From Saccharum officinarum (Eukaryota > Streptophyta > Magnoliopsida > Poales > Poaceae), in contig CM036201.1 in the NCBI GenBank assembly GCA_020631735.1, forward strand, positions 79,150,502-79,214,501: DNA of 64,000 nt, read 5' to 3'. Below are positions 47,653-60,957 of the stretch, piece by piece. Each line of letters opens with the position of its first letter. Positions within the stretch are counted from its first letter, which is position 1. A model generated the notes under the pieces. That model had not been told where the DNA came from and did no database searches. It was given only the letters and a program-made list of their open reading frames with translations. Made by a program: the position numbers and the translations under genes.

Positions 47653-50001
47653 ATGTCTAATGGGGAAGGACCACCTCCCACTTTTGAGGGAGACGATTTT
47701 CCATATTGGAAAATTCGTATGGAGGCGTACCTCGAAGCCATAGATGTTGGGTGCCTTAGAGCCGCAACCGAAGGGCTTCCCCCCATAAGGGATCCCGCTA
47801 ACCCAAGTGGTGACGAGGAGAAGTACGACCGGTGGAATGCAAAGGCCAAAAATGCACTCTACCGGGGCTTAGGCAAAGATATCTTCAATCGCGTGCGTAA
47901 TGCAACGAACACTCATGAATTGTGGGAAAATCTTTGTGCTCTCCATGAGGGAACTAAGAGTGAGCGTGAGGAACGCTATCACATAGCTTTAAAGAAAATT
48001 AATTCTTTTGAGATGCTTCCCAAAGAAAGTGCTAATGACATGTACACTCGCTTGAATGTTCTTGTAGAGGACCTCAATGCTCTTGGGCTCACCAAAATGA
48101 GCCAATCGGATGTTGCAAGGAAGATCTTGAGTGTGCTTCCCGTTGAGAAGTATGGTCACATTGTCACCGTGCTTCACCAAAGTGATCTTTCCACCGCAAC
48201 ACCGACTCAAGTATTAGGGAAAATCAATGCTCATGAGATGTACATGCATATCACTCCGGAAGAGGGCTCATCGTCTTCCAAGAAGAAAGACTTGGCCTTC
48301 AAAGCTAGTCATGACAAGAAGAAGAAGAAGGGCCTAGCCATGATGGTGCAAGAAAGCTCAAGTGAAAGTGATGTTGATGATGAATCACTTGCACTCATGG
48401 TGAGAAAGACCACCAAGATGCTAAAGAAGCTCAACAAGAGTGGCATCAAGTTCGATGGCAAGAAGAAGAAATTCTTCACAAGTAGCAAGAGAAAGCCAAT
48501 CTCGGAGATGGATTGCTACAATTGTGGTGAACTTGGCCACCTAGCTCATCAATGCCCTAGACCACCAAAAGACAAGTATAAGAACAAGAACAAGGGCAAG
48601 AAAAATGATTCAAGTGATGAAGAAGAAGAGAAGAAGAAGAACAAGCCATACAAGAAGAAGGATGGCAAGAAGAAAGAGTTCCACAAGAAGAAGAAGAGAG
48701 GAAAGGCATACATTGTTGGTGATTGGCTCACCGACATTGAATCATCTTGTGAGTCCTCCGAAGATGAGAGCGATGATGAGAAAGAGAAGGTTGCCGCATT
48801 TGTGATGGGGCCATCATCTTCACCAACATCTTCATCACCACCTTCACCGCCTCCTTCACCATCATCGTCCACTACTCACCTATGCCTTATGGCCAAGGGT
48901 GAACGAAAGGTACAAAACCATGATAGTGATGATGATGATGATAGTGATAGTGATGATGAATATGACTCACCCTCTTATGATGAACTTGTAAAATTGCTAA
49001 ACAAATACACTAAAATCATAAGAAGGACTAGAAATGAAAATGATGATCTTCAAAATGAAAATGAATCACTCTCATCCAAGCTTGAAAATATTCAAAAGAC
49101 TAGTGGTGAGCTTAGAGTTCAAAATGAAGTGATGTCTTCCACTCTCAAGGAGCTCAAAACCTCTTATAAAGAGCTTAAAGATTAACATGATAAACTTGAG
49201 AAGAAGCATGATGAGCTCATCACTAGACATAATTCTCTAAAGGACAAATACACCACATTAAAAATTGACTATGATAGTCTTGTGGTTGCTAATGAACTTG
49301 CTCTTGATACACATGATGCTACTAACTATGTTGTTAAGTGTGATATAGCTACATCATGTGATGACTTGATCATTGAAAGCATTGAGCAAGGTTCTAGTAG
49401 CAAAGGCAAGAGTGTGGTTGAGTCAAGCAACCATGATGATTATGCCAAGATTAAGAGTGAGAATGAGAAGCTTGCAAATGAGAACAAGAAGCTAAAAGGT
49501 ATGATGGCTCTTGAGAAGCAACCAACAAATGAGTCACTCATTGAAGAAAACAAAAAGCTCAAGCAAAAAAAAGAGCATCTCAAGACCGCCCTAAGCAAGT
49601 TCACAAGAGGCCAACATTTGCAAAGTGAGCTCCTCATGAACACCGTAATGAAGATGGATAGAAGTGGTATTGGGTACTTGGCAAATCAAGAGAAGAAAGC
49701 AAAAGCTCAACAACAACAAAGCAAGTCAAAGCTCAAGCCAAAGAGATGTGTTGAGTGTGGTCAAGAAGGTCACTTCACTCATGAATGCAAAACTCCACCA
49801 CCACAACCCTTGCCCAAGCATGCTAGACCCTTCGCCTTCAATGCTCATTATATGCTAAGAAAAAATTCAAATGGAAAGATGAAAGTCATGTTTTTGGGTC
49901 CCCCAAACAAGAATAGGCCAAAGAAAATATGGGTTGCCAAGTCACTAGTGGATAAAGTCAAGGGCCCCTCTCAAGTTTGGGTCCCTAAACAAAAAGCTTG
50001 A
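47653..50001 (+). pseudogene. SIRE-type gag with one in-frame stop
   Basis: It opens MSNGEGPPPTFEGDDFPYWK, followed by the copia gag core (UBN2, about residues 60-210). A lysine-rich region comes next with zinc knuckle CYNCGELGHLAHQC (48514-48555), then acidic and Ser/Pro-rich linkers, a long coiled coil (about 49010-49600) and a second knuckle CVECGQEGHFTHEC (49747-49788). TAA at 49183-49185 interrupts the coiled coil; the same frame stays open to the TGA at 49999-50001. Two knuckles and a long coiled-coil extension make this gag bigger than the usual copia gag, as seen in SIRE-like elements. Pol begins in the -1 frame relative to gag. Confidence 0.9.
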
Positions 50002-50015
50002 TCTCTTGTGTGTAG

Positions 50016-53000
50016 GTGAACTACAAGACCGGTGGATCTCATTGGGTTATTAATAGTGGTTGCACTCAACATATGACCGGTGATCCTCGTATGTTCACCA
50101 CCATTGAAGAGAATGGAATATGTTAAGAGAAGATCACATTTGGGGATAATTCAAAGAGCAAAGTCAAGGGTATAGGCAAGATTGCAATATCACATGATCA
50201 CTCACTCTCAAATGTGCTCTATGTTGCTTCATTGAGTTTCAACTTGTTATCCGTTGGGCAACTTTGTGACCTTGGCTTCCAATGCTTGTTCACACCAAAT
50301 GAAGTGGAAGTTTCAAAGATAGATGACAAGCAAGTGATATTCAAAGGCTTTAGATACAACAATCTTTATCTTGTTGACTTCACCTCCGAAGATGCAAATT
50401 TGATGACATGTTTGTTCACCAAGACCTCACTTGGTTGGCTTTGGCATAGGAGGCTTGCTCATGTTGGAATGAACACTCTCAACAAGCTATTGAAGAAAGA
50501 ACTAGTGAGAGGATTGAAGGATGTGAAGTTTGAAAAGGACAAACCTTGTAGTGCATGTCAAGCGGGCAAACAAGTTGCAAACACTCATCCAACCAAAGCT
50601 TTCATGTCAACTTCAAGAGTGCTAGAACTTCTACACATGGATTTGTTTGGGCCTACAACATACAAGAGCTTGGGTGGTAATCTATATTGTCTTGTGATAG
50701 TGGATGACTACTCAAGGTATACATGGACTTTCTTCCTTCATGACAAATCCGAAGTGACAAATTGCTTCAAGAAGTTTGCAAAGAGAGCTTAAAATGAATT
50801 TGAAGTCAAGATAAAGAAGATTAGAAGTGACAATGGAAAAGAGTTTGACAACACCAACATTGAAGCTTATTGTGATGAAATTGGAATCAAGCATGAGGTC
50901 TCTTCAACCTACACTCCTCAACAAAATGGTGTAGTTGAGAGAAAGAACCGAACATTGATCACCCTTGCAAGAACAATGATAGATGAGTACAACACTCCGG
51001 AGAAGTTGTGGGCCGAGGCAATCAACACCGCATGCTATGCTTCAAATCGCCTCTTCCTACAAAAGTTTCTTGGCAAGACCCCCTATGAGTTGCTTAATAG
51101 GAAGAAGCCGGACGTCTCTTTCTTCCGGGTGTTTGGTTGCAAATGTTACATCTACAAGAAGCGTCAACACCTAGGAAAGTTTCAAAGACGTTGTGATATT
51201 GGTTTTCTTGTTGGTTACTCATCAAAGTCCAAAGCATATAGAGTATTTAACCATGCCACCGGTTTGGTTGAAGAAACATATGATGTGGAATTTGATGAAT
51301 CTAACGGCTCCCAAGGAGCAATTGAGAATTGTGATGATGTAGGTGATGAACCCTTGAGGGAGGCCATGAAGAACATGCCGGTGGGAGACATCAAGCCAAA
51401 AGATGATGATGACGATGTACAAATTGTTGATCCACCATCTTCATCACGTGTGCCTCAAGATGATGACAAGAATGAGAGAGTTGAAAAATGAAGACACTTA
51501 TGTCTCTCATGAACAAGCCGAGGCACAAGCTCAAGATGTTGATGCCCCCCATCCACCTCCTCAAGTGGTTGATAGAAGAAACTCACCACTACTTCAAGCA
51601 CATCCACAAGATCTCATCATAGGGAGTCCTACAAAGGGAGTAATGACTCGATCCCAAAAGCTAGCTTCTTTTGTTGAACATCACTCTTTTGTCTCTTGCG
51701 TTGAACCTAAGAATGTAGAAGAAGCTCTTCAAGATCCGGATTGGGTGAATGCAATGCATGAAGAATTGAACAACTTCACCCGCAATCAAGTATGGACACT
51801 TGAAGAGCATCCTAAAGGTGCAAGAGTCATTGGAACCAAGTGGGTGTTCCGAAACAAGCAAGATGACCAAGGCATAGTGGTGAGGAACAAGGCAAGACTA
51901 GTTGCAAAGGGGTTCTCTCAAGTTGAAGGTCTTGATTTTGGAGAGACTTTTGCACCCGTTGCAAGACTTGAAGCCATTCGTATCCTCCTTGCATATGCAT
52001 CACATCATGATATGAAACTATATCAAATGGATATGAAAAGTGCATTCTTAAATGGCTTTATAAATGAACTAGTCTATGTTAATCAACCTCCCGGGTTTGA
52101 AGACCCTAGATATCCTAATCATGTTTATAGGTTGTCCAAGGTGTTATATGGGCTCAAGCAAGCCCCTAGAGCGTGGTATGAGCGCCTTCGGGACTTCCTC
52201 ATTGAGAAGGGCTTCACCATTGGGAAGGTCGACACCACACTATTCACCAAGAAGTTTAATGGGGAGATCTTTATTTGTCAAGTATATGTTGATGATATCA
52301 TCTTCGGATCAACAAATGAAGATTATTGCAAGGAATTTGGTGAATTGATGTCGAAGGAGTTCGAGATGTCAATGATTGGTGAGCTCACATTCTTCCTTGG
52401 ATTTCAAGTAAAGCAAATGAGAGAAGGGATTTTCATCTCTCAAGAAAAGTATACCAAGGATCTTCTCAAAAGATTCAAGATGGAAGAATGCAAACCAATC
52501 AAGACCCCAATGCCATCAAATGGACATCTCGACCTAGATGAGGGAGGTAAACCGGTTGATCAAACTCTCTACCGTTCTATGATTGGTAGCTTGTTGTACC
52601 TTACCGCATCTAGGCCCGATATCATGTTTAGTGTGTGCATGTGTGCCCGCTTTCAAGCGTGCCCTAAAGAACCTCACCTAAGTGCCGTAAAAAGAATCCT
52701 AAGATATCTTAAGCTCACCCCAAGCATTGGTCTTTGGTATCCCAAAGGAGCTAGATTCCAACTAGTTGGCTATTCCGATTCGGACTATGCGGTTGCAAAA
52801 TTGATAGAAAAAGCACATCCGGAGGGTGCCATTTGCTTGGAAGATCTTTAGTATCTTGGTCATCTAAAAAGCAAAATAGTGTGGCTTTGTCCACCGCCGA
52901 GGCGGAATACATTGCCGCGGGGGCTTGTTGTGCACAAATCTTATATATGAAACAACCCTCCTAGACTATGGAATTGTTCTTGAAAAGGTGCCACTTTTAT

Positions 53001-53241
53001 GTGATAATGAAAGTGCCGTTAAAATTGCTAACAATCCGGTTCACAACACTCTCGCACCAAGCACATTGATATCCGCCATCACTTTCTAAGAGATCACGTT
53101 GCTAAAAATGACATATCACTAGAAGGTGTAAGAAGTGAAAATCAATTAGCGGATATCTTCACTAAACCTTTGGATGAGGCAACCTTTTGTAGGTTAAGAA
53201 GTGAACTCAATGTGCTTGATTCTAGTAACTTTAAAAAATGA
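50016..53241 (+). pseudogene. SIRE-type pol (protease, integrase, RT, RNase H), copy before the gap
   Basis: The protease region reads HWVINSGCTQHMTGD: the usual catalytic D-S-G is N-S-G here. TAA follows at 50124-50126. The integrase zinc region is HRRLAHVGMNTL...CSACQAGK, and the catalytic D,D,E are in LLHMDLFGP, IRSDNGKEF and GVVERKNRT; TAA at 50790-50792 splits the core. RT has [12 protein letters not shown] and the YVDDIIFGS active site (about 52285). RNase H starts at YSDSDYA. One extra base near 51480, one missing near 52793 and small indels near 52950 and 53045 break the frame. The copy after the gap lacks the last three, so these are probably sequence errors near a contig end. The 50790 stop is in both copies and is real. 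Confidence 0.9.
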
Positions 53242-54053
53242 GCGTGTGTTGTCCCTTGCATTGCATTGTATAATATGCCATGTTTATTTTATCGCAATGT
53301 TTTTAGGGCTTGGCTAACACGGTTACGATAACCCTTCTTTGGAGGAGTGAAAAGCCTAACCGTGGATCAAACTTGACAAGCATTCTAGTTTTACCTTCTT
53401 GTATTGCATTGCATATGCATGGTTGTTTGTTCTTGTCGTTTCTTTTTCGGTTAAGCTTTGAGCAACCTCTGTGTTCGTCCATGGATAGAGAGAGCATTTT
53501 GACGCTCCTAAAGGTTCAAAACTCTATTGCATGGCCATACGTTGCTCCTTGGGTGTTTATTGCCTATTTTCTTAAAAATAATACTAGCCTAAGGCAATCT
53601 ATTTTTAAAAAATTTTGAGGGTTTGAGTGAGGTCACTCATATCGTGTTCCAATTGGTGTTTATTTGTGTCTTTTTGAATTGGAACCTGATTGGGAGAAGT
53701 CGCGTCGTAGTTCGGAACGAAGAAGAAGGGCGAAGAACAGTGACCGGACGCTGGACGACGACGCTGCACCGGACGCAGTGATGCTTCACCACCGCGTCCG
53801 GTCCGGTCCCGGCGTCACCAGCGCGTCCGGTCATCCAGAAGACCAACTCCAGATCTATGATCGGACGCTGCACCGGACGCGCCTCTGTGACCACCGCGTC
53901 GGTCCCCGTTACCACCACCGCGTCCGGTCATTCGCGATGATTTCCCGAGCTCCCCTCGACCGGACTCCGCGACCGCGTCGGTCAGTCCCTCACCGGACGC
54001 GTCGGTCACTCCAGGGCTTACTGGAGTGTGACCGGACGCTGCACCACCTCGTC
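53242..54053 (+). other. pol-ORF3 spacer, repeated at 56787-57597
   Basis: No coding signal. From about 53740 it is dense in CACCGGACGC/GCGTCCGGTC motifs like those of the LTR. It ends at the gap. Confidence 0.75.
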
Positions 54054-54153
54054 NNNNNNNNNNNNNNNNNNNNNNNNNNNNNNNNNNNNNNNNNNNNNNN
54101 NNNNNNNNNNNNNNNNNNNNNNNNNNNNNNNNNNNNNNNNNNNNNNNNNNNNN
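54054..54153. other. assembly gap (100 N) inside the copia element
   Basis: Exactly 100 N. The sequence after it restarts at a point equal to 50604 and repeats 50604-54053, so the gap probably joins two overlapping contigs in the wrong way. Confidence 0.95.
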
Positions 54154-56786
54154 TTCATGTCAAATTCAAGAGTGCTAGAACTTCTACACATGGATTTGTT
54201 TGGGCCTACAAATACAAGAGCTTGGGTGGTAATCTATATTGTCTTGTGATAGTGGATGACTACTCAAGGTATACATGGACTTTCTTCCTTCATGAAATCC
54301 GAAGTGACAAATTGCTTCAAGAAGTTTGCAAAGAGAGCTTAAAATGAATTTGAAGTCAAGATAAGAAGATTAGAAGTGACAATGGAAAAGAGTTTGACAA
54401 CACCAACATGAAGCTTATTGTGATGAAATTGGAAATCAAGCATGAGGTCTCTTCAACCTACACTCCTCAACAAAATGGTGTAGTTGAGAGAAAGAACCGA
54501 ACATTGATCACCCTTGCAAGAACAATGATAGATGAGTACAACACTCCGGAGAAGTTGTGGGCCGAGGCAATCAACACCGCATGCTATGCTTCAAATCGCC
54601 TCTTCCTACAAAAGTTTCTTGGCAAGACCCCCTATGAGTTGCTTAATAGGAAGAAGCCGGACGTCTCTTTCTTCCGGGTGTTTGGTTGCAAATGTTACAT
54701 CTACAAGAAGCGTCAACACCTAGGAAAGTTTCAAAGACGTTGTGATATTGGTTTTCTTTTGGTTACTCATCAAAGTCCAAAGCATATAGAGTATTTAACC
54801 ATGCCACCGGTTTGGTTGAAGAAACATATGATGTGGAATTTGATGAATCTAACGGCTCCCAAGGAGCAATTGAGAATTGTGATGATGTAGGTGATGAACC
54901 CTTGAGGGAGGCCATGAAGAACATGCCGGTGGGAGACATCAAGCCAAAAGATGATGATGACGATGTACAAATTGTTGATCCACCATCTTCATCACGTGTG
55001 CCTCAAGATGATGACAAGAATGAGAGAGTTAAAAATGAAGACACTTATGTCTCTCATGAACAAGCCGAGGCACAGGCTCAAGATGTTGATGCCCCCCATC
55101 CACCTCCTCAAGTGGTTGATAGAAGAAACTCACCACTACTTCAAGCACATCCACAAGATCTCATCATAGGGAGTCCTACAAAGGGAGTAATGACTCGATC
55201 CCAAAAGCTAGCTTCTTTTGTGAACATCACTCTTTTGTCTCTTGCGTTGAACCTAAGAATGTAGAAGAAGCTCTTCAAGATCCGGATTGGTGAATGCAAT
55301 GCATGAAGAATTGAACAACTTCACCCGCAATCAAGTATGGACACTTGAAGAGCATCCTAAAGGTGCAAGAGTCATTGGAACCAAGTGGGTGTTCCGAAAC
55401 AAGCAAGATGACCAAGGCATAGTGGTGAGGAACAAGGCAAGACTAGTTGCAAAGGGGTTCTCTCAAGTTGAAGGTCTTGATTTTGGAGAGACTTTTGCAC
55501 CCGTTGCAAGACTTGAAGCCATTCGTATCCTCCTTGCATATGCATCACATCATGATGAAACTATATCAAATGGATATGAAAAGTGCATTCTTAAATGGCT
55601 TTATAAATGAACTAGTCTATGTTAATCAACCTCCCGGGTTTGAAGACCCTAGATATCCTAATCATGTTTATAGGTTGTCCAAGGTGTTATATGGGCTCAA
55701 GCAAGCCCCTAGAGCGTGGTATGAGCGCCTTCGGGACTTCCTCATTGAGAAGGGCTTCACCATTGGGAAGGTCGACACCACACTATTCACCAAGAAGTTT
55801 AATGGGGAGATCTTTATTTGTCAAGTATATGTTGATGATATCATCTTCGGATCAACAAATGAAGATTATTGCAAGGAATTTGGTGAATTGATGTCGAAGG
55901 AGTTCGAGATGTCAATGATTGGTGAGCTCACATTCTTCCTTGGATTTCAAGTAAAGCAAATGAGAGAAGGGATTTTCATCTCTCAAGAAAAGTATACCAA
56001 GGATCTTCTCAAAAGATTCAAGATGGAAGAATGCAAACCAATCAAGACCCCAATGCCATCAAATGGACATCTCGACCTAGATGAGGGAGGTAAACCAGTT
56101 GATCAAACTCTCTACCGTTCTATGATTGGTAGCTTGTTGTACCTTACCGCATCTAGGCCCGATATCATGTTTAGTGTGTGCATGTGTGCCCGCTTTCAAG
56201 CGTGCCCTAAAGAACCTCACCTAAGTGCCGTAAAAAGAATCCTAAGATATCTTAAGCTCACCCCAAGCATTGGTCTTTGGTATCCCAAAGGAGCTAGATT
56301 CCAACTAGTTGGCTATTCCGATTCGGACTATGCCGGTTGCAAAATTGATAGAAAAAGCACATCCGGAGGGTGCCATTTGCTTGGAAGATCTTTAGTATCT
56401 TGGTCATCTAAAAAACAAAATAGTGTGGCTTTGTCCACCGCCGAGGCGGAATATATTGCCGCGGGGGCTTGTTGTGCACAAATCTTATATATGAAACAAA
56501 CCCTCCTAGACTATGGAATTGTTCTTGAAAAGGTGCCACTTTTATGTGATAATGAAAGTGCCGTTAAAATTGCTAACAATCCGGTTCAACACTCTCGCAC
56601 CAAGCACATTGATATCCGCCATCACTTTCTAAGAGATCACGTTGCTAAAAATGACATATCACTAGAAGGTGTAAGAAGTGAAAATCAATTAGCGGATATC
56701 TTCACTAAACCTTTGGATGAGGCAACATTTTGTAGGTTAAGAAGTGAACTCAATGTGCTTGATTCTAGTAATTTTAAAAAATGAGT
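54154..56786 (+). pseudogene. SIRE-type pol, copy after the gap (integrase to RNase H)
   Basis: Repeats 50604-53241. Its first part has single-base losses or gains near 54293, 54364, 54410, 54434, 54759, 55220 and 55290 and a 2-base loss near 55555. From about 55560 on it is cleaner than the first copy: RT and RNase H read without interruption to the stop at 56782-56784. RNase H reads [18 protein letters not shown] and ends with NQLADIFTKPLDEATFCRLR. Errors cluster towards the gap in both copies. Confidence 0.9.
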
Positions 56787-58473
56787 GTGTGTTGTCCCTT
56801 GCATTGTATTGTATGATATGCCATGTTTATTTTATTGCAATGTTTTTAGAGCTTGGCTAACACGGTTATGATAACCCGTCTTTGGAGGAGTGAAGAAGCC
56901 TAACCGTGGATCAAACTTGACAAGCATTCTAGTTTTACCTTCTTGTATTGCATTGCATATGCATGGTTGTTGTTCTTGTCGTTTCTTTTTGGTTAAGCTT
57001 TGAGCAACCTCTATGTTCGTCCATGGATAGAGAGAGCATTTTGACGCTCCTATAGGTTCAAAAACTCTATTGCATGGCCATACGCTGCTCCTTGGGTGTT
57101 TATTACCTATTTTCTTAAAAATAATACTAGCCTGAGGCAATCTATTTTAAAAATTTTTTGAGGGTTTGAGTGAGGTCACTCATATCGTGTTCCAATTGGT
57201 GTTTATTTGTGTCTTCTTGAATTGGAACCTGATTGGGAGAAGTCGCGTCGTAGTTCGGAACGAAGAAGGGTGAAGAACAGTGACCGGACGCTGGACCGGA
57301 CGCTGCACCGGACGCAGTGATGCTTCACCACCGCGTCCGGTCCCGGCGTCCACCAGCGCGTCCGGTCATCCAGAAGACCATCTCCAGATCTACTGATCGG
57401 ACGCTGCACCGGACACGCCTCTGTTGACCACCGCGTCCGGTCCCGGTTACCACCACCACGTCCGGTCATTCGCGATGATTTCCCGAGCTCCCCTCGACCG
57501 GACTCTGACCGCGTCTGGTCAGTCCTCACCGGACGCGTTCGGTCACTCCAGGAGCTTACTGGAGTGTGACCGGACGCTGCACCACCGCGTCCGGTCATAA
57601 CGACCACCGCGTCCGATCATCACGCGTCGAGCGGATCTGACCCTTCATATACCGGTTCGTCCTCGGCCGTGTTTCTTCCTCAACCCGAGACTCTTCCCCC
57701 GCCGCCTGCAAATCTCGCAAATCCGCCGGAGCCGCCGCGCCATCGCCGTCTTCCTCGCCTCCGGCAAGCCCGAGTCTCCTGCCCCGCGCCGGCCCTCGCC
57801 CGCACGCACCATCGACGCCCGCTAGCCACCGCGCCACAGCCGCCCGCACGCGCCACCGACGCCCGCTAGCCACCGCGCCACCGCCGCCCGCACGCGCCAC
57901 TGCCGCCGGTGTGCCACGCTCCTGCTTGCCAGCATCTCCTTCGACAGTGGACGGCCTCACGCTTGCCTCCGATCGGTCTTCGTCGAGTTGCCCTAACCCT
58001 AACCCTAGGGTTCGCGTAACGCCGTTCGATCGTTCGTCGTCGAGGTTTTGCGTCGTCTTCTTCGCAAGGTTGTTTCGCGTCACCTTAACCTCCTCGCTAG
58101 GGTTTGCCGTAATTCTTTCTTTTAATCCTAATTGCATCATGTTTCGGCAAATCAGAGCTCGTCCGACAATTTCGGGGAATCTCGTGATCTAGGTCACCTC
58201 ATCTTGTCACCGTCGTCTCGTCGATCCGAGGTAGCTTCGCCTTTTCGATTCACATCGTATCTCATATGCTTGCTATCTCTAGGGTGTCGTACCTTTTAGT
58301 TATATATGTGCTTATTGTAGATCTCTCTATTCCGTCGCTGCAGCGAGTCTGTCCGTGTGTCAGGGTGAGATCAGTTTGCTGAATCAGAGGCCAAGCCTGC
58401 GGATACGGACTGAGGCCAAGCCTCTCGAGTGACAGTTCACCATCTTTCAGAGGTTTTCGGTCAGTTTGTCAGC
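56787..58473 (+). other. pol-ORF3 spacer
   Basis: First 0.8 kb equals 53242-54053 (CACCGGACGC-rich). The rest (57620-58470) is Pro/Arg-coding-like GC-rich sequence without a consistent frame, then an AT-richer leader just before ORF3. A short (CCCTAA)-type run at 57991-58010 is too short to be telomeric. It might hold a second promoter or splice acceptor for ORF3. Confidence 0.6.
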
Positions 58474-60957
58474 ATGGTGCGTTGCAAGAACGCCGGTGGT
58501 GCTCCTGGTGACGGGGACGACAGTCCTCCTCGTCGGTCTGAGATTGCACGTGGAAAGCGTGTCAAGATCTTGGCCAGAAAGAAGAAGAAGACACTTACAG
58601 AGGCAGAGATTGCTCAGGCCGTGGCAGATGCAGCAGAGCAGGCAGAGAGAGGTGGCAGGAGCAGTGGCATACGTATAGGTGAGCGTCGCTTTCATCTAGA
58701 AGGTCGACAGCTCGGCACAGAGGCCACTGAGGATACTGAGGATACTGGAGCTACAGAGGGTATGTCAGTTGATCCACCTCCAGAGGCCACAGAGGCTCCA
58801 GAGGCCACAGAGGCTCCAGAGGCTACAGAGGACACAGAGGAGCAGCCAGCTCAGTCTCCACCACGTCGCCGCTCCACATGCACACGTACTCAGGTGACTC
58901 CTAGGCCAGAGGGCTAGCATCGTGGAGCACGTCCTCCTCCCAGAGCTAGAGGTTCACCCCCGGTCGAGCACTTTGACTTGAGGGGTGCTACAGTACGTCA
59001 GGTGCAGGGGTTGAGGTTCGTGGAGGTCAGTCGGTGGTTTCCGCCTGTGAGGGATCCCAGAGCTTCAGAAGGCTTCTATACCCCACTTCAGGAGGATTTC
59101 TACAGGGCTCTAGTTGACAGCAGTATTGCTTTCCGACCACAGAGGATCTGTCGACTTGAGTCACTAGTTGAGGTTGTGGGAGAACAGCTACGTCCGCACC
59201 TGTCCTTTCTGCCAGGCTTGTCAGATCTTCTTGGACGGACAGGTGCATACTGCGGCACATGGGTCAGAGAGTTTTATGCTTCACTATGAATTGATCCTGC
59301 CCATGATTTCATTCACTTTGCATTCCGAGGTCGCGATCACCGTTTATACAGCACCAGAGTGCGGGAGATTCTCAGACTCCCAGCATCCAACACGAAGATA
59401 CATCAGCTGTGTTTTGGTCAGACTCCTCCACCGAGACGCCCTCACGGCGGGGCAGTGCCACCTACAGACTTGGTTCGACCCTGCTTCCGTGAGCCTTTTG
59501 GCAAAGGGTCTCGTCGCACGCCTGCCAGTTTAACACCTCTTGCCAGAGTTCTGGATGCTATAGTCAGACGCACTCTACTTTCCAGACTTGGCTACAGAGA
59601 GGGACTGACTCGGATGCAGCTATGGGTTGTTCACCACCTCCTCTCACAGACACAGTTTGACATTTGGGATCTCATACTTAGTGAGATGGAGGACACCATA
59701 GCTGAGGGCTTTAAGGGTAATCGTCAGCTGCCCTATGCACACTGGATCTGCTTCATCATTAGATCATCCATCCAGTTACCAGCAGAGATCCGAGCTGAGA
59801 TATCAGAAACGACTACTGCTTTCCCTGAGTATGATATCCGTCAGCTTTGGGCTTCAGTCACTAGAGATCAGGCCCCAGTGCCAGGACAGCGTGTGCGACC
59901 TGAGGTTCCTGAGACAGCAGCTGAGCAGGACGCCACAGTTGATGAGCTTGCAGAGGCAGAGCTTGCCGATCTTGACGCTCAGCCTGCTGATCTTCCTGAG
60001 GATGTGACATCTGACAGCACTAATGAGGACTACCAGCCCATCCCCAGGTACCGGTCTCCTCGGTCTCACGACCACGAGGCCGGTGGCTCTGGTTCAGCCT
60101 TCCGCACAGACCTAGCCATGGTGGCCATACTTGAGAGGTTGACCCAGGCATAGGAGCAGCAGCAACAACAGATACAGCGACAGGCTCAGGACACAGCTGC
60201 ATCACTTGCACAGATTCAGGCTCGTTAGGACGAGTTTCAGCGTCAGCAGCTTGAGATCCAGAGGTAGCAGGTTGAAATGCAGCGACAGCAGTACGAGATT
60301 CAGCGACAGAGTGCAGCTAGTCAGCAGCAGTACCTGGATCTCCTGCGCCACCTAGTCACTGTTGGGGTTCCTCCGCCTGCTTCTGTCCTGACTTCTGCTT
60401 TACAATCCAGTGATCCATCGAGTCAGGGACAGCCGGGTTTCCAGTTCACATCTCCACAGCAGCAGGTTCCCCAGTCATTCCAGTCCCCGAGCTTCACGCC
60501 TATTCACACGGGGTTTACACCTTCAGACCAGCCTTGCCCTCACCTCCTGACAGGCACACCCTTCGGTGATTACAGTGCTACCTACAGCGAGTTGACTGGT
60601 CAGCCGACGCCCTCGCACACTACCTTTGCTACTTCTTCAGGGTTGTCAGCTTCAGAGGCAGCTATTCCTCCAGTGACAGGGACTAGTACTACAGAGACTC
60701 TACCTTCGTCAGTTGCCTCGACAGATCCTCCTGCTATTGGCTCGCTACAGGCTCAGGTCACTCAGACGGATCCTCTTATTGCTACTACGACAGTACCTGT
60801 TTCTGCCGTTCAGACCCAGATAGTTACACAGCCACATGCTTCTTCAGAGGGTCAGCCAGATAGCTCAGATTCCGAGGGAGATTCTCTACACTTCATGATT
60901 ACTCCGCGCACCTCGGCACCCGACACGACTCTGTCTGTCCCCCCGTCAGATCCTTAG
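58474..60957 (+). pseudogene. third ORF (envelope-like / putative plant transposon protein) with five premature stops
   Basis: One frame of 828 codons is open from ATG at 58474 to TAG at 60955-60957 except for TAG at 58915, TGA at 59287, and TAG at 60151, 60226 and 60265. The N-terminus is basic (GKRVKILARKKKK), followed by an acidic run of EATEAPEATEAPEATE repeats. The central folded part is about 58970-59860 (FYTPLQEDFYRALVDSS; DHRLYSTRVREILRLPAS; EGFKGNRQLPYAHWICF). A Gln-rich coiled coil (about 60150-60340) and a Ser/Thr/Pro-rich C-terminus follow. This is the extra ORF after pol known from SIRE/Maximus elements, often called envelope-like; its function is not established. I see no convincing membrane anchor. 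Confidence 0.8.

Noticed and set aside
54154..57597. A second copia element or a true tandem pol duplication
   Set aside because: There is no LTR, gag or target duplication of its own, it starts at a gap, and the error pattern fits overlapping contig ends. Kept as a finding because only reads can settle it.
57991..58010. Telomere-like CCCTAACCCTAA motif
   Set aside because: Fewer than three units, not the plant CCCTAAA repeat, and inside a retroelement spacer.
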